Assembly: GCF_001425445.1 (NCBI RefSeq)
Contig: NZ_LMQU01000001.1
Coordinates: forward strand, 187,221 to 251,220
Direction of reading: 5' to 3'
Source: Devosia sp. Leaf420
GTDB lineage: Bacteria > Pseudomonadota > Alphaproteobacteria > Rhizobiales > Devosiaceae
Length of the DNA: 64,000 nt
Positions 44,451 through 52,029 of this stretch are shown piece after piece. Under the pieces are notes generated by a model. It did not search any database. It was given only the letters and a program-made list of their open reading frames with translations, and had not been told where the DNA came from. The position numbers were made by a program, and so were the translations under genes. Position 1 is the stretch's first letter. Each line of letters opens with the position of its first letter.

Positions 44451-45521
44451 GTGACAACAGATCGAAAAACGACGACGATTCAAGACGTTGCGCGTATAGC
44501 CAATGTCTCCACAGCAACTGTGAGCAGAGCTCTTTCCGCCCCTGACAAGGTGAGCGAGGGAACGCGTGCGCGCGTCTCGGAAGCGATCCGTGCAACCGGT
44601 TACACGCTCAATCAGGCAGGCCGGTCTTTACGCCAAAGGTCGGCGAAAACTATTCTTGTCGCCATCCCCGATATCAGAAATCCGTTTTTTTCGCTGATCC
44701 TCGACGCCATAGAGCGGGAGGCGGCTAGTCGCGGGTTCGGCGTCCTTGTTTTGAACCTTTATTTCGGCCACGAAACCGTTCGCCGGCTGCAAGATTTTCT
44801 TCTTTCGAACCGTGCCGACGGGCTGCTGCTGCTCGATGGGTCGGTCGACATGCACATGCTGCGCGAGCTTGCCGAACAGGCGGCCGAGATCCCGCTAGTG
44901 GTGGCGTGTGAAGAGATTCCCAATTCGGGATTTCACACGGTCTTGACGGATAATGTCGAGGCGGCGGAGCGGGCAACGCAGCACCTGATCGACCTTGGAC
45001 ATCGCAAGATCGCGCATCTGGTGGGGCCGGATCATAACGTCGTCGCGCGCGAGCGGCTGGTGGGCTATCTCAAGGCGCTCAATCGCGCCGGCCTCCCTGC
45101 CCTGCCCGAATGGCAGCTGCGCGGCAATTTCGACATGGAAAGCGGCTTTGCAGCGTCGGCCCGGTTCCTAGGCGTCGCCGACCGGCCGAGCGCGGTCTTT
45201 GCCGCAAACGACGAGGCCGCCATCGGTTTTCTGTCGGGACTACGGAATCACGGCCTGATCTGTCCGCGGGACGTTTCGGTGGTTGGGTTCGACGATCTCG
45301 GCGTTGCCGCGCATTATGCGCCGCCTCTGACCACAATGCGCCAACCGCGCGAAACGCTTGGCAGGATGGCCGCGGAAGCGCTGATCGATCTCGTCGAAAA
45401 TCCCGGCGTGATCGCGGCGCCGCTCCGGATCGTGCTGCGCTCGGAATTGGTGGTTCGCGAGAGTACAAGCCGTGCCCAAATCCAAGTGACCGCGAAAGCC
45501 GCCGAGATCGTCGCTTCCTGA
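44451..45521 (+). CDS. LacI-family transcriptional regulator of the sugar locus
   Basis: A 356-residue regulator. The DNA-binding start TTIQDVARIANVSTATVSRALSAPDKVSEGTRARV (helix-turn-helix about 9-28) is followed by the hinge YTLNQAGRSLRQRSAK and a sugar-binding sensor domain (VAIPDIRNPFFSLILDAIE to VVGFDDLGVAAHYAPPLTTMRQP). The start is a GTG; no ATG occurs before the helix-turn-helix and the ribosome site GAGAGGGGG is some 12 bp away, so it is a little uncertain. The gene is divergent from the importer's binding protein and almost certainly binds the pair of boxes at 44318-44366, responding to the transported sugar. Confidence 0.92.
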   Translation: MTTDRKTTTIQDVARIANVSTATVSRALSAPDKVSEGTRARVSEAIRATGYTLNQAGRSLRQRSAKTILVAIPDIRNPFFSLILDAIEREAASRGFGVLVLNLYFGHETVRRLQDFLLSNRADGLLLLDGSVDMHMLRELAEQAAEIPLVVACEEIPNSGFHTVLTDNVEAAERATQHLIDLGHRKIAHLVGPDHNVVARERLVGYLKALNRAGLPALPEWQLRGNFDMESGFAASARFLGVADRPSAVFAANDEAAIGFLSGLRNHGLICPRDVSVVGFDDLGVAAHYAPPLTTMRQPRETLGRMAAEALIDLVENPGVIAAPLRIVLRSELVVRESTSRAQIQVTAKAAEIVAS

Positions 45522-45570
45522 TCGTGGGGCATTTCATTTTTCGCCAAATCCGCTAAAGGGAGACTCGTGC

Positions 45571-45647
45571 GGTCCCGTAGCTCAGCTGGATAGAGCAGCA
45601 GCCTTCTAAGCTGAAGGTCACAGGTTCGAGTCCTGTCGGGATCGCCA
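45571..45647 (+). tRNA. tRNA-Arg (TCT)
   Basis: A 77-nt cloverleaf with encoded CCA. Acceptor arms GGTCCCG and CGGGATC pair with one G-U; the discriminator is G. The D arm is GCTCAGCTGGATAGAGC, the anticodon loop CTTCTAA gives TCT, and the T arm has GGTTCGAGTCC. The first anticodon-stem pair is a G-A mismatch. Confidence 0.94.
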
Positions 45648-45707
45648 GTCCATCCGCGCTGGCTTATGGGCCGCCTCAGACGTTCAACACTATCGGAGGA
45701 GGCCTGC

Positions 45708-46007
45708 TTGGCTCTCTTTGCCATAAGCTTCATGCTCGAAGACGGTAGCGACTACAATGATCGCCTCGCGACCCTGGTGAAGGCGATCGAGGAAGCGGCC
45801 GATGGCGACGTCTGGTCGGAAACAGCCTCGTTTTTTCTCGTCACGTCGACGAAGAATTCGGCCAATCTCAAAGACGAAATCATGGCGTCCGTCGGCTTGC
45901 AGGATGGTGACGTGCTGCTCGTTATCAACCTGAGCAAGACCAAAGGTCACTCGACACACGGCCTATCCAAGAAGACCTTGTTCAAGAAGCTGATCGATCA
46001 GCGCTAG
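45708..46007 (+). CDS. Small hypothetical protein
   Basis: A 99-residue protein that I do not recognise by function. It opens with LFAISFMLEDGSDYNDRLATLVKAIEEAADGDVW and has a second strand-like block VLLVINLSKTKGHSTHG, giving an alternating strand/helix pattern like a small alpha/beta (ferredoxin-like) fold. The TTG at 45708 is chosen because GGAGGAGG lies about 6 bp upstream; the ATG at 45666 would extend toward the tRNA without a ribosome site. It follows tRNA-Arg by 60 bp. The last 26 bp overlap the convergent MmyB-like regulator gene. Confidence 0.65.
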   Translation: MALFAISFMLEDGSDYNDRLATLVKAIEEAADGDVWSETASFFLVTSTKNSANLKDEIMASVGLQDGDVLLVINLSKTKGHSTHGLSKKTLFKKLIDQR

Positions 46008-46845
46008 CGGCTACGCGGCTTCGCTCCATCAGGGCTTGCACCTTTTCTGTGTCTTCACTCGACACGGGATTGTAGACGACCATCCCCAATTCGGGTCGAC
46101 CATCAACGGCGAAGGCGGAGAATTCGAGCTGCAACAGGCCCATATCCGGGTGGTGCAGACGCTTGACGCCTTCGTGGTGGGCCGCGATGTCGTTCGCGAT
46201 CCAGAGACGCTTGAAATCGGGACTGGAGGCCGAGAGCTCATCGACTAGCTGCTTGATCGCCTCGGTTGCGCCGGCGCGGGCGACATCGGCGCGGAATGAG
46301 CCGACGACGTAGCGCGCGACGCTTTCCCAATCTTCCTGAATGGCGCGAAGACTGGATTGCCCGAACATCAGTCGCAGAATGTTGCGCTTTTCGACGGGCA
46401 GCTTGCCGTAATCGGTGAGCACTGCCGCAGCGGCACGGTTCCAGGCCAGCACATCCCAAGTGGCGGACTTGATGAAGGCCGGGCTATGGGCCATGGCGTC
46501 GAGAACTTTTTGTAGCCTCGGCGTTACGCCATCGATGGGTTTGTACTGGACCTCGGGAGGCCGCCCGAGCGCGAGGATGTAGATGTGCTCGCGCTCCATC
46601 TCCGTCAGCATGAGGCCTTTGGAGAGTCGATCGAGCACATCGGCAGACGGAGCGCCACCGCGACCTTGCTCGAGCCATGTATACCAGGTGGGGCTGATAT
46701 TGGATCGCTGTGCGACCTCTTCGCGCCGCAAACCGGCCGTCCGCCGCCGGGTGCTGGTGTAGCCGAAGGTTGCCGGGTCGAGACGGGTACGACGATCGCG
46801 CAGATAATCGCCGAGAGCATTGCTGGAGCTTGAGGAGACCGACAT
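45982..46845 (-). CDS. Helix-turn-helix regulator with MmyB-like ligand domain
   Basis: A 287-residue XRE-type regulator. The N-terminal DNA-binding part is RRRTAGLRREEVAQRSNISPTWYTWLEQGRGGAPSADVLDRLSKGLML (about 33-80, quoted around its core RREEVAQ); the C-terminal part from about residue 105 is the MmyB-like, PAS-like sensor, with TWDVLAWNRAAAAVLTDYG and HPDMGLLQLEFSAF as landmarks. The family is thought to sense small hydrophobic or fatty-acyl ligands. It is divergent from an SDR gene with 93 bp between starts, the usual pairing for these regulators, and so is its probable controller. The 3' end overlaps the convergent small gene by 26 bp. Confidence 0.92.
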   Translation of the reverse strand: MSVSSSSSNALGDYLRDRRTRLDPATFGYTSTRRRTAGLRREEVAQRSNISPTWYTWLEQGRGGAPSADVLDRLSKGLMLTEMEREHIYILALGRPPEVQYKPIDGVTPRLQKVLDAMAHSPAFIKSATWDVLAWNRAAAAVLTDYGKLPVEKRNILRLMFGQSSLRAIQEDWESVARYVVGSFRADVARAGATEAIKQLVDELSASSPDFKRLWIANDIAAHHEGVKRLHHPDMGLLQLEFSAFAVDGRPELGMVVYNPVSSEDTEKVQALMERSRVAASADRSAS

Positions 46846-46938
46846 CCGGGTACATCCTATACCATGATAAGATCACTACTTTAACAGGACCAGATCTACC
46901 GCCACCCTGGGTGCCGAACAATATGAAAGGTGTCTTCC

Positions 46939-47835
46939 ATGCGCGTTTTTCTCACGGGGGCGACAGGGTTTATCGGGTCGAAGGTCTTGGCTGAACTGAT
47001 TGCCGCCGGACATCAGGTTATCGGGGTCGTGCGGTCCGAGACTGGCGCTGATGCTGTGCGGGCCGCTGGCGGCGAGCCATATCAAGGCACGCTGGAAGCG
47101 CCGGAGGCTTTGGCAGAGGGGGCGACACAGGCAGATGCCGTGGTGCATACGGCGTTCGACCACGACTTCACCAAATTCGTCGCCAACTGCGAAAAGGACA
47201 CGCGGGTCATCGAAGCTATCGGTGGCGTGCTCGCCGGATCGAACAGGCCGTTTCTGATCACGTCCGGCGTGGGCATGGGCAATGGACCCAATGGCGAGGC
47301 GGCGACGGAACAGGTCTTCGACCGTCAGAACCCCAACCCAAGGCGAATGTCGGAATTGGCGGGCGAGGCTATCGGCGCCAAGGGCGTCAGCGTTTCCTTT
47401 GTACGACTGCCGCAGGTGCACGATACGCAGAAGCAGGGGCTGATTTCGCCGATGATCGAAATTGCCCGGCAGCGCGGCTTTGCAGCCTATGTCGGAGAAG
47501 GCGCGGGGCGCTGGTCGGCGGTCCATGTCAGGGACGCGGCGCGGCTCTATCGCCTGGCGCTCGAGCAACACGAAAACGGCGCGCGCTATCACGCTGTCGC
47601 GGAGAGCGGTCTACCGGCTCGTCTCATCGCCGAGGCGATCGGAAAGGGACTCGGCATTCCCGTGCGGTCGCTCGCGCTAGATGAGATCGAGGGCTACTAT
47701 GGCCACTTCGCGCATTTTGCGACCATGCACCTGCCGGCCACAAGCGATTGGACGCGCCAGACGCTCGGTTGGGCGCCGACTGGTCCGGGCTTGATCGAAG
47801 ACCTGCAGAACATGGACTTCGGCAACGCTCGATAG
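46939..47835 (+). CDS. NAD-dependent epimerase/dehydratase-type SDR
   Basis: A 298-residue extended/atypical SDR. The nucleotide-binding motif GATGFIGS is at residues 7-14 (TGxxGxxG), followed by ELIAAGHQVIGVVRSE. The normal YxxxK catalytic pair is not evident: after SGVGMGNG the expected position has FDRQNPNPRRMSELAGEA, so it may be an atypical family member without dehydrogenase activity of the usual kind. WSAVHVRDAARLYRLALE is the conserved lower segment. ATG 46939 has AAAGG about 8 bp upstream; an upstream GTG at 46930 is less likely. Divergent from the MmyB-like regulator. Confidence 0.87.
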   Translation: MRVFLTGATGFIGSKVLAELIAAGHQVIGVVRSETGADAVRAAGGEPYQGTLEAPEALAEGATQADAVVHTAFDHDFTKFVANCEKDTRVIEAIGGVLAGSNRPFLITSGVGMGNGPNGEAATEQVFDRQNPNPRRMSELAGEAIGAKGVSVSFVRLPQVHDTQKQGLISPMIEIARQRGFAAYVGEGAGRWSAVHVRDAARLYRLALEQHENGARYHAVAESGLPARLIAEAIGKGLGIPVRSLALDEIEGYYGHFAHFATMHLPATSDWTRQTLGWAPTGPGLIEDLQNMDFGNAR

Positions 47836-47846
47836 CCTGGGCTGAG

Positions 47847-47872
47847 GTGCCGGCAGGCTCGTCTGCCGGCAC
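47847..47872. terminator. Bidirectional stem-loop between convergent genes
   Basis: GTGCCGGCAG (47847-47856) and CTGCCGGCAC (47863-47872) pair perfectly over 10 bp with loop GCTCGT, in the 44-bp gap between the convergent SDR and aldo/keto reductase genes. No long U-run on either side, but position and symmetry suit a shared terminator. Confidence 0.65.
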
Positions 47873-47879
47873 GCTTGAG

Positions 47880-48857
47880 TTAGATTACCGCGGGTCTTGG
47901 GCGGTAGGCGCTTTCGAGATCGGCGATATCTTCGGCGCTCAGTTTCAGATCGAGAGCGGCGACCGCATCGGTCAGGTGATGAGGCTTGGATGCGCCGATG
48001 ATCGGTGCCGTAACGAGCGGATTGTGCAGGACCCAGGCGAGGGCAACCTGGGACATGGGCACGCCGAGGCGCTTAGCGACCACTTCGACCTTATCGACGA
48101 TACCGCAGTCCATCTCGGCAGTGTCGCCGTAGAGTTTCGGGATGACATTATCGGAGGCGGATCGGCCGGTAGCCTGCCCCCAGGGGCGAGTGAGCAAGCC
48201 CCTGCCCTGCGGACTCCATGGAATCAAGCCAACACCCTGATCGGCGCAGAGCGGCAGCATTTCACGCTCTTCCTCGCGATAGAGCAGGCTGAGCTGGTTT
48301 TGCATGGAGATAAACGGCGTCCAGCCATTCATCTTGGCTACATATTGAGCCTTCGAAAACTGCCAGGCCGACATGGACGAGGCGCCGATATAGGTGGCCT
48401 TACCCGATCGCACGACGTCGTGCAGCGCCTCCATCGTCTCTTCGATGGGGGTGTCATCGTCCCAGCGATGGATCTGGTAGAGGTCAACATAGTCGGTCTG
48501 GAGACGCGAGAGCGACGCATCGATCTCGCGCATGATGGCGCGGCGCGAGAGGCCGGTGGCGTTGGCGTCGGTGCGGCGGGTGGCGCCATTGACCTTGGTG
48601 GCGAGAACGATGTCTTCGCGGCGCACGAAATCCTTGAAGGCGCGGCCGACAATCTCCTCGGAACTGCCATCGGAATAAACATTGGCCGTATCGAAGAACG
48701 TGATGCCAAGGTCGAGCGCCTGACGGATGAATGGCCGGCTTTCTTCTTCCGACAGGGTCCAGGAATGGTTGCCCTGATCGGCAGCACCATAGGTCATGCA
48801 GCCAAGGCAGAGCCGGGAGACTTTCAGGCCGCTATTGCCAAGTCGTTTATGGTCCAT
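47880..48857 (-). CDS. Aldo/keto reductase
   Basis: A 325-residue NADPH-dependent carbonyl reductase with the (alpha/beta)8 AKR fold. The catalytic tetrad is visible: D56 in FFDTAN, Y61 in VYSDG, K88 in ATKVNG and H130 in YQIHRWD. The start MDHKRLGNSGLKVSRLCLG and the loop TYGAADQGNHSWTLSEEES are typical of the YajO/AKR-like bacterial group. It probably reduces an aldehyde or keto sugar. It starts 113 bp downstream of the oxidoreductase gene on the same strand; a bipartite stem-loop lies between, so it may have its own promoter. Terminated by a hairpin shared with the SDR gene. Confidence 0.92.
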   Translation of the reverse strand: MDHKRLGNSGLKVSRLCLGCMTYGAADQGNHSWTLSEEESRPFIRQALDLGITFFDTANVYSDGSSEEIVGRAFKDFVRREDIVLATKVNGATRRTDANATGLSRRAIMREIDASLSRLQTDYVDLYQIHRWDDDTPIEETMEALHDVVRSGKATYIGASSMSAWQFSKAQYVAKMNGWTPFISMQNQLSLLYREEEREMLPLCADQGVGLIPWSPQGRGLLTRPWGQATGRSASDNVIPKLYGDTAEMDCGIVDKVEVVAKRLGVPMSQVALAWVLHNPLVTAPIIGASKPHHLTDAVAALDLKLSAEDIADLESAYRPRPAVI

Positions 48858-48906
48858 TCTCGTTCTCCCGATCCGATTGTTGGCCCGAAGGTAAGCCGTG
48901 GCGGCG

Positions 48907-48957
48907 GTGGGTGTATAGGACTAATCGGCGAGGTTAGCCGATCTTGCTCACACCCAC
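48907..48957 (-). terminator. Nested stem-loop between oxidoreductase and aldo/keto reductase genes
   Basis: An outer pair GTGGGTGT (48907-48914) / ACACCCAC (48950-48957) encloses an inner pair ATCGGC/GCCGAT (48924-48929 and 48937-48942). It lies 14 bp behind the stop of the Gfo/Idh gene and probably marks the end of the long 49-64 kb operon, or attenuates readthrough into the reductase gene. Confidence 0.5.
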
Positions 48958-48970
48958 GCTACTTGGCGCC

Positions 48971-50032
48971 TTACAGATCCACCCAGGCCCGGGTGCGCGT
49001 CGACGTTTTCACCGCGTCGAGGACTTGCTGGTTTTTCAATCCGTCTTCAAAGGTGGCCCCACGTTTCAGAGCCCTGCCCTCACGGATGGCGGAGGTGAGC
49101 TCCTGGAGCGCGGCAACGACGGAGACGTTCCAGACGCCCTTGTTTAGGCGCGGGAGCTGGGCATTGGGGTCATCGACGGTGATATCGGTAAAGCTCTCGC
49201 CTGCCTTGGCGAACATCAGGCGTTCGGTGTCGTTGTCGAGCAGGATGCTACCCTTGGAGCCGAAGACCTGGGTCAGGTTGCCGATATTGTTGGCGGCAAC
49301 GCCAGACATGAAGACCTGTGCCAAAGCACCGCTGGTCATTTCCAGGGTGAAATAAGAGAGGTCGTCGGCAGTCGCCGTCCAGGCCTCGCCCGTTTTCTTG
49401 TCGATCCGGTTCGGAATGACGGTCAGCGCCTGGCCGACGACAGAGCGCACGGGACCGAGCCACCAGCGCAGCATGTCGACCTGATGGCTGCCATTGGCGC
49501 CGAGGCGGCCGCCGCCCTGTTCGGCAAGGCTCCACCAATCGCCTTTCGGGCGGCTGGCGGGATTGGCCCAGGAGGCGCCGATATTGGCGATGTTGACGTG
49601 GCGAATGTCGCCCAGCTCGCCCGAAGCAATGAGCTCGGCGACGCGTGCGCGATTGGGGTTGAAGCGCAGCTCGTGATCGATCATGTGGACGCGGCCGAGT
49701 GCCTCGGCCTTATCGAGCATGGCCTTGGCTTCGGTTGCGTCCATCGCTGTCGGCTTTTCGCAGAGCACATGGGCGCCGCTGTCGAGCGCAGCGAGCGTGA
49801 TGGGCGCATGGAGATCGGTAGGCGTCGCGATCAGCACGAGGTCGAGCTGGTGGTTGTCGAGCATCGCCAGCCAATCGTCATAAGCTGCGCCGACACCGAA
49901 CTCGGAGGCGGCGGATTGTGCGCTTTCGAGGCGGCTAGAGGCAATGGCGACGACTTCGGTGCCTTCGACATGGCGAAGGGCGGGCAAGTAGGCAGCGCGG
50001 GCAAAGCTTGCCCCGACGATTCCGATTTTCAT
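48971..50032 (-). CDS. Gfo/Idh/MocA oxidoreductase at the end of the importer operon
   Basis: A 353-residue dehydrogenase. The Rossmann start is MKIGIVGASFARAAYLPAL (GASFAR in place of GxGxxG), the E-K-P motif is VLCEKPTAM, and GGRLGANGSHQVDMLRWWLGP gives the histidine of the substrate domain (G-S-H). It has the length usual for the family. It lies 22 bp behind the second permease gene, so it is very likely part of the same operon and acts on the imported compound. It is one of five Gfo/Idh proteins in the window and the second in this operon; the two are not close in sequence. Confidence 0.88.
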   Translation of the reverse strand: MKIGIVGASFARAAYLPALRHVEGTEVVAIASSRLESAQSAASEFGVGAAYDDWLAMLDNHQLDLVLIATPTDLHAPITLAALDSGAHVLCEKPTAMDATEAKAMLDKAEALGRVHMIDHELRFNPNRARVAELIASGELGDIRHVNIANIGASWANPASRPKGDWWSLAEQGGGRLGANGSHQVDMLRWWLGPVRSVVGQALTVIPNRIDKKTGEAWTATADDLSYFTLEMTSGALAQVFMSGVAANNIGNLTQVFGSKGSILLDNDTERLMFAKAGESFTDITVDDPNAQLPRLNKGVWNVSVVAALQELTSAIREGRALKRGATFEDGLKNQQVLDAVKTSTRTRAWVDL

Positions 50033-50054
50033 TTTTGTCTTTCCGGTTTCGGGG

Positions 50055-50978
50055 TCAGGCCATGGTCTTGAGGCGCGGATCGAGGAAATCGCGCAGCCAA
50101 TCGCCGAGGATATTGAAGGACAGCACGGTCAGGACGATTGCCATGCCAGGGAAGAACGCCAGCCACCACTTATTGGCCATCAGCTGATCGCGGCTGTCGG
50201 CGAGCATAGCGCCCCAGGTCGGCACATCCGGCGGTACGCCGAGGCCGAGGAAGGAAAGCGAGGCTTCCGAGAGGATCACCGAGGCGACGTTGAACGAGGC
50301 GATGACGGTGAGCGGGGCGATGATATTGGGCAGGATAGTGCGGAAGATGATGAGGAAGGTGGAATCCCCAAGGGCACGGGCGGCTTCCACATATTCCTTC
50401 TCGCGGATGGACAGGGTCTGGGCCCGGACGATGCGGGCATAGGTGACCCATTGGCCAACGCCGAGCACGATGATGATGTTCACGACGCCTGGCCCGAGGA
50501 TGACGAGGAACATGATGGCGAGGAGAATGAACGGGAAGGCGAGCTGGATGTCGCCGAGACGCATGATGACGTCGTCGATCCAGCCGCCGAAATAGCCGGC
50601 GAGCAGACCGGCAATAACCCCGATCGTGCCGCCGACGAGAATGGCGCAAATGCCGACGAGGAGCGAAACGCGCGCGCCGTAGAGGAGGCGCGAGAACACG
50701 TCGCGGCCGAGCCCGTCCGTGCCGAGGAGGAAGAAGGCGTTGCGGCGGCCCTCGGTCAGCGGATCGGCAAGGCGCATCATGATGTCTTGCCGATTGGGAT
50801 CGAGTGGCGAAATCCACGGGCCAAAGAGAGCGGCGATGGCGACGCAGAAGAGGATGAGCGCCGCGACGACCGGCCATTTGGCCTGGACCATGGAGCGGAT
50901 GGCGCGGCGGAATTCGCGCCGGCGATGGGACATGGGGCGCGTGACGATGACGGGGCGTCCTACAGTTTCGACCGACAT
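50055..50978 (-). CDS. Dipeptide/opine-type ABC permease, DppC family
   Basis: A 307-residue inner-membrane permease. An N-terminal tail with many arginines leads to the first span (VVAALILFCVAIAALFGPWI); FLLGTDGLGRDVFSRLLYGARVSLLVG is the signature periplasmic loop of DppC/OppC proteins, and EKEYVEAARALGDSTFLIIFRTILPNI the EAA loop that contacts an ATPase. It ends GDWLRDFLDPRLKTMA. It pairs with the DppB-type permease 9 bp upstream. Typical substrates are di/oligopeptides, opines, nickel chelates or oligosaccharides. No DppD/DppF-type ATPase gene is found in the window. Confidence 0.93.
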   Translation of the reverse strand: MSVETVGRPVIVTRPMSHRRREFRRAIRSMVQAKWPVVAALILFCVAIAALFGPWISPLDPNRQDIMMRLADPLTEGRRNAFFLLGTDGLGRDVFSRLLYGARVSLLVGICAILVGGTIGVIAGLLAGYFGGWIDDVIMRLGDIQLAFPFILLAIMFLVILGPGVVNIIIVLGVGQWVTYARIVRAQTLSIREKEYVEAARALGDSTFLIIFRTILPNIIAPLTVIASFNVASVILSEASLSFLGLGVPPDVPTWGAMLADSRDQLMANKWWLAFFPGMAIVLTVLSFNILGDWLRDFLDPRLKTMA

Positions 50979-50987
50979 TGGAGCCTC

Positions 50988-51962
50988 CTAAAGTTTCACG
51001 CGAGGATCGATCCGGGCATAGACCAGGTCGACGATGAGATTGAGGGCGATGAACACAAGCGCTAGCGTCACGACGGCGGCCTGAACCACGGGAATGTCGC
51101 GCTGATTGATGGCGTTGAAGACGAGCCGGCCGATGCCGGGCCAGGAAAACACCATTTCGACGACGACCACGCCGCCGATCAGGAAGCCGAATTCGAGGCC
51201 GATCATGGTGACGACGGGAAGCCAAGCATTGCGCAGGGCATGGCGGATGACCACGGCGCGCTCGCTGATGCCTTTGGAGCGGGCGGTGCGGACGAAATCC
51301 TGCCCAAGCACTTCGAGCATGGACGAGCGCACGAGGCGGGCATTGCGCGAGATCGAATAAAACGCCACCGCGAAGCCGGGCATGATGAGGTAGTAGAGCG
51401 TCTGCGGCAGATTGGTGAAGGCGCGGACGAAGTCGCCCTGAATGAGCGGCATGATGAAGGGCACGTGGCCCGAGATCGGCAGGATGCGCAATTGCAGGCC
51501 AAAGAACATGATCATCATAATGCCGAGCCAGAAACTCGGGATCGACTGACCCAGCATGCCCATGGTCATGATCGAGCCATCCACCGCGCTGCCGCGATTG
51601 AGCGAGGCGACGACGCCGAGTGGAATGGCGACGACAATGGCCAGGAACATGGCAAAGAGCGTCAGTTCCAGCGTTGCCGGAAGCGCCTCCATCACTGCTT
51701 CGATGGCGGGGCGTTTGTAGGAGAGGGAATTACCGAAATCGCCGCGGGCGAGATTGCCGAGGAAATTGATATATTGCTCGGGCAAGGACTTGTCGAAGCC
51801 CAGCGCCTCGCGGGTGCGCTGTATTTCAGCTTCGGTCGCGCGTTCGCTGACATAGAGATAAGTGGGATCGCCGCTCATCTGCAGGGCGGTGAAGGTAATC
51901 AGCGTTACCCCGATGATGACGATGGCGCTTTGCAAAAGCCGCCTGACGATGAATGTCCACAT
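50988..51962 (-). CDS. Dipeptide/opine-type ABC permease, DppB family
   Basis: A 324-residue inner-membrane permease. The DppB pattern is clear: FIVRRLLQSAIVIIGVTLITFTALQMSGDPT at the start, a periplasmic region with LPEQYINFLGNLARGDFGNSLSYKRP, and the EAA-like segment VRTARSKGISERAVVIRHALRNAWLPVVTMIGLEFG followed by VVVEMVFSWPGIGRLVFNAI. It forms the channel with the DppC-type protein. It lies 67 bp behind the binding-protein gene, with a stem-loop between. The start ATG is the first in the frame. Confidence 0.93.
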   Translation of the reverse strand: MWTFIVRRLLQSAIVIIGVTLITFTALQMSGDPTYLYVSERATEAEIQRTREALGFDKSLPEQYINFLGNLARGDFGNSLSYKRPAIEAVMEALPATLELTLFAMFLAIVVAIPLGVVASLNRGSAVDGSIMTMGMLGQSIPSFWLGIMMIMFFGLQLRILPISGHVPFIMPLIQGDFVRAFTNLPQTLYYLIMPGFAVAFYSISRNARLVRSSMLEVLGQDFVRTARSKGISERAVVIRHALRNAWLPVVTMIGLEFGFLIGGVVVVEMVFSWPGIGRLVFNAINQRDIPVVQAAVVTLALVFIALNLIVDLVYARIDPRVKL

Positions 51963-51991
51963 ACGCGGTCAACCGATCTTGGAGAGGCAGG

Positions 51992-52016
51992 GGATGCGCC
52001 GCAGGACGGCGCACCC
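51992..52016 (-). promoter_or_regulatory. Stem-loop between second binding-protein gene and DppB-type permease
   Basis: GGATGCGCCG (51992-52001) and CGGCGCACCC (52007-52016) pair over 10 bp with one wobble and a 5-nt loop, 13 bp behind the binding-protein stop. No U-run; same placement as the other binding-protein hairpins in the window. Confidence 0.6.
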
Positions 52017-52029
52017 GGTTAGTCTGAGG

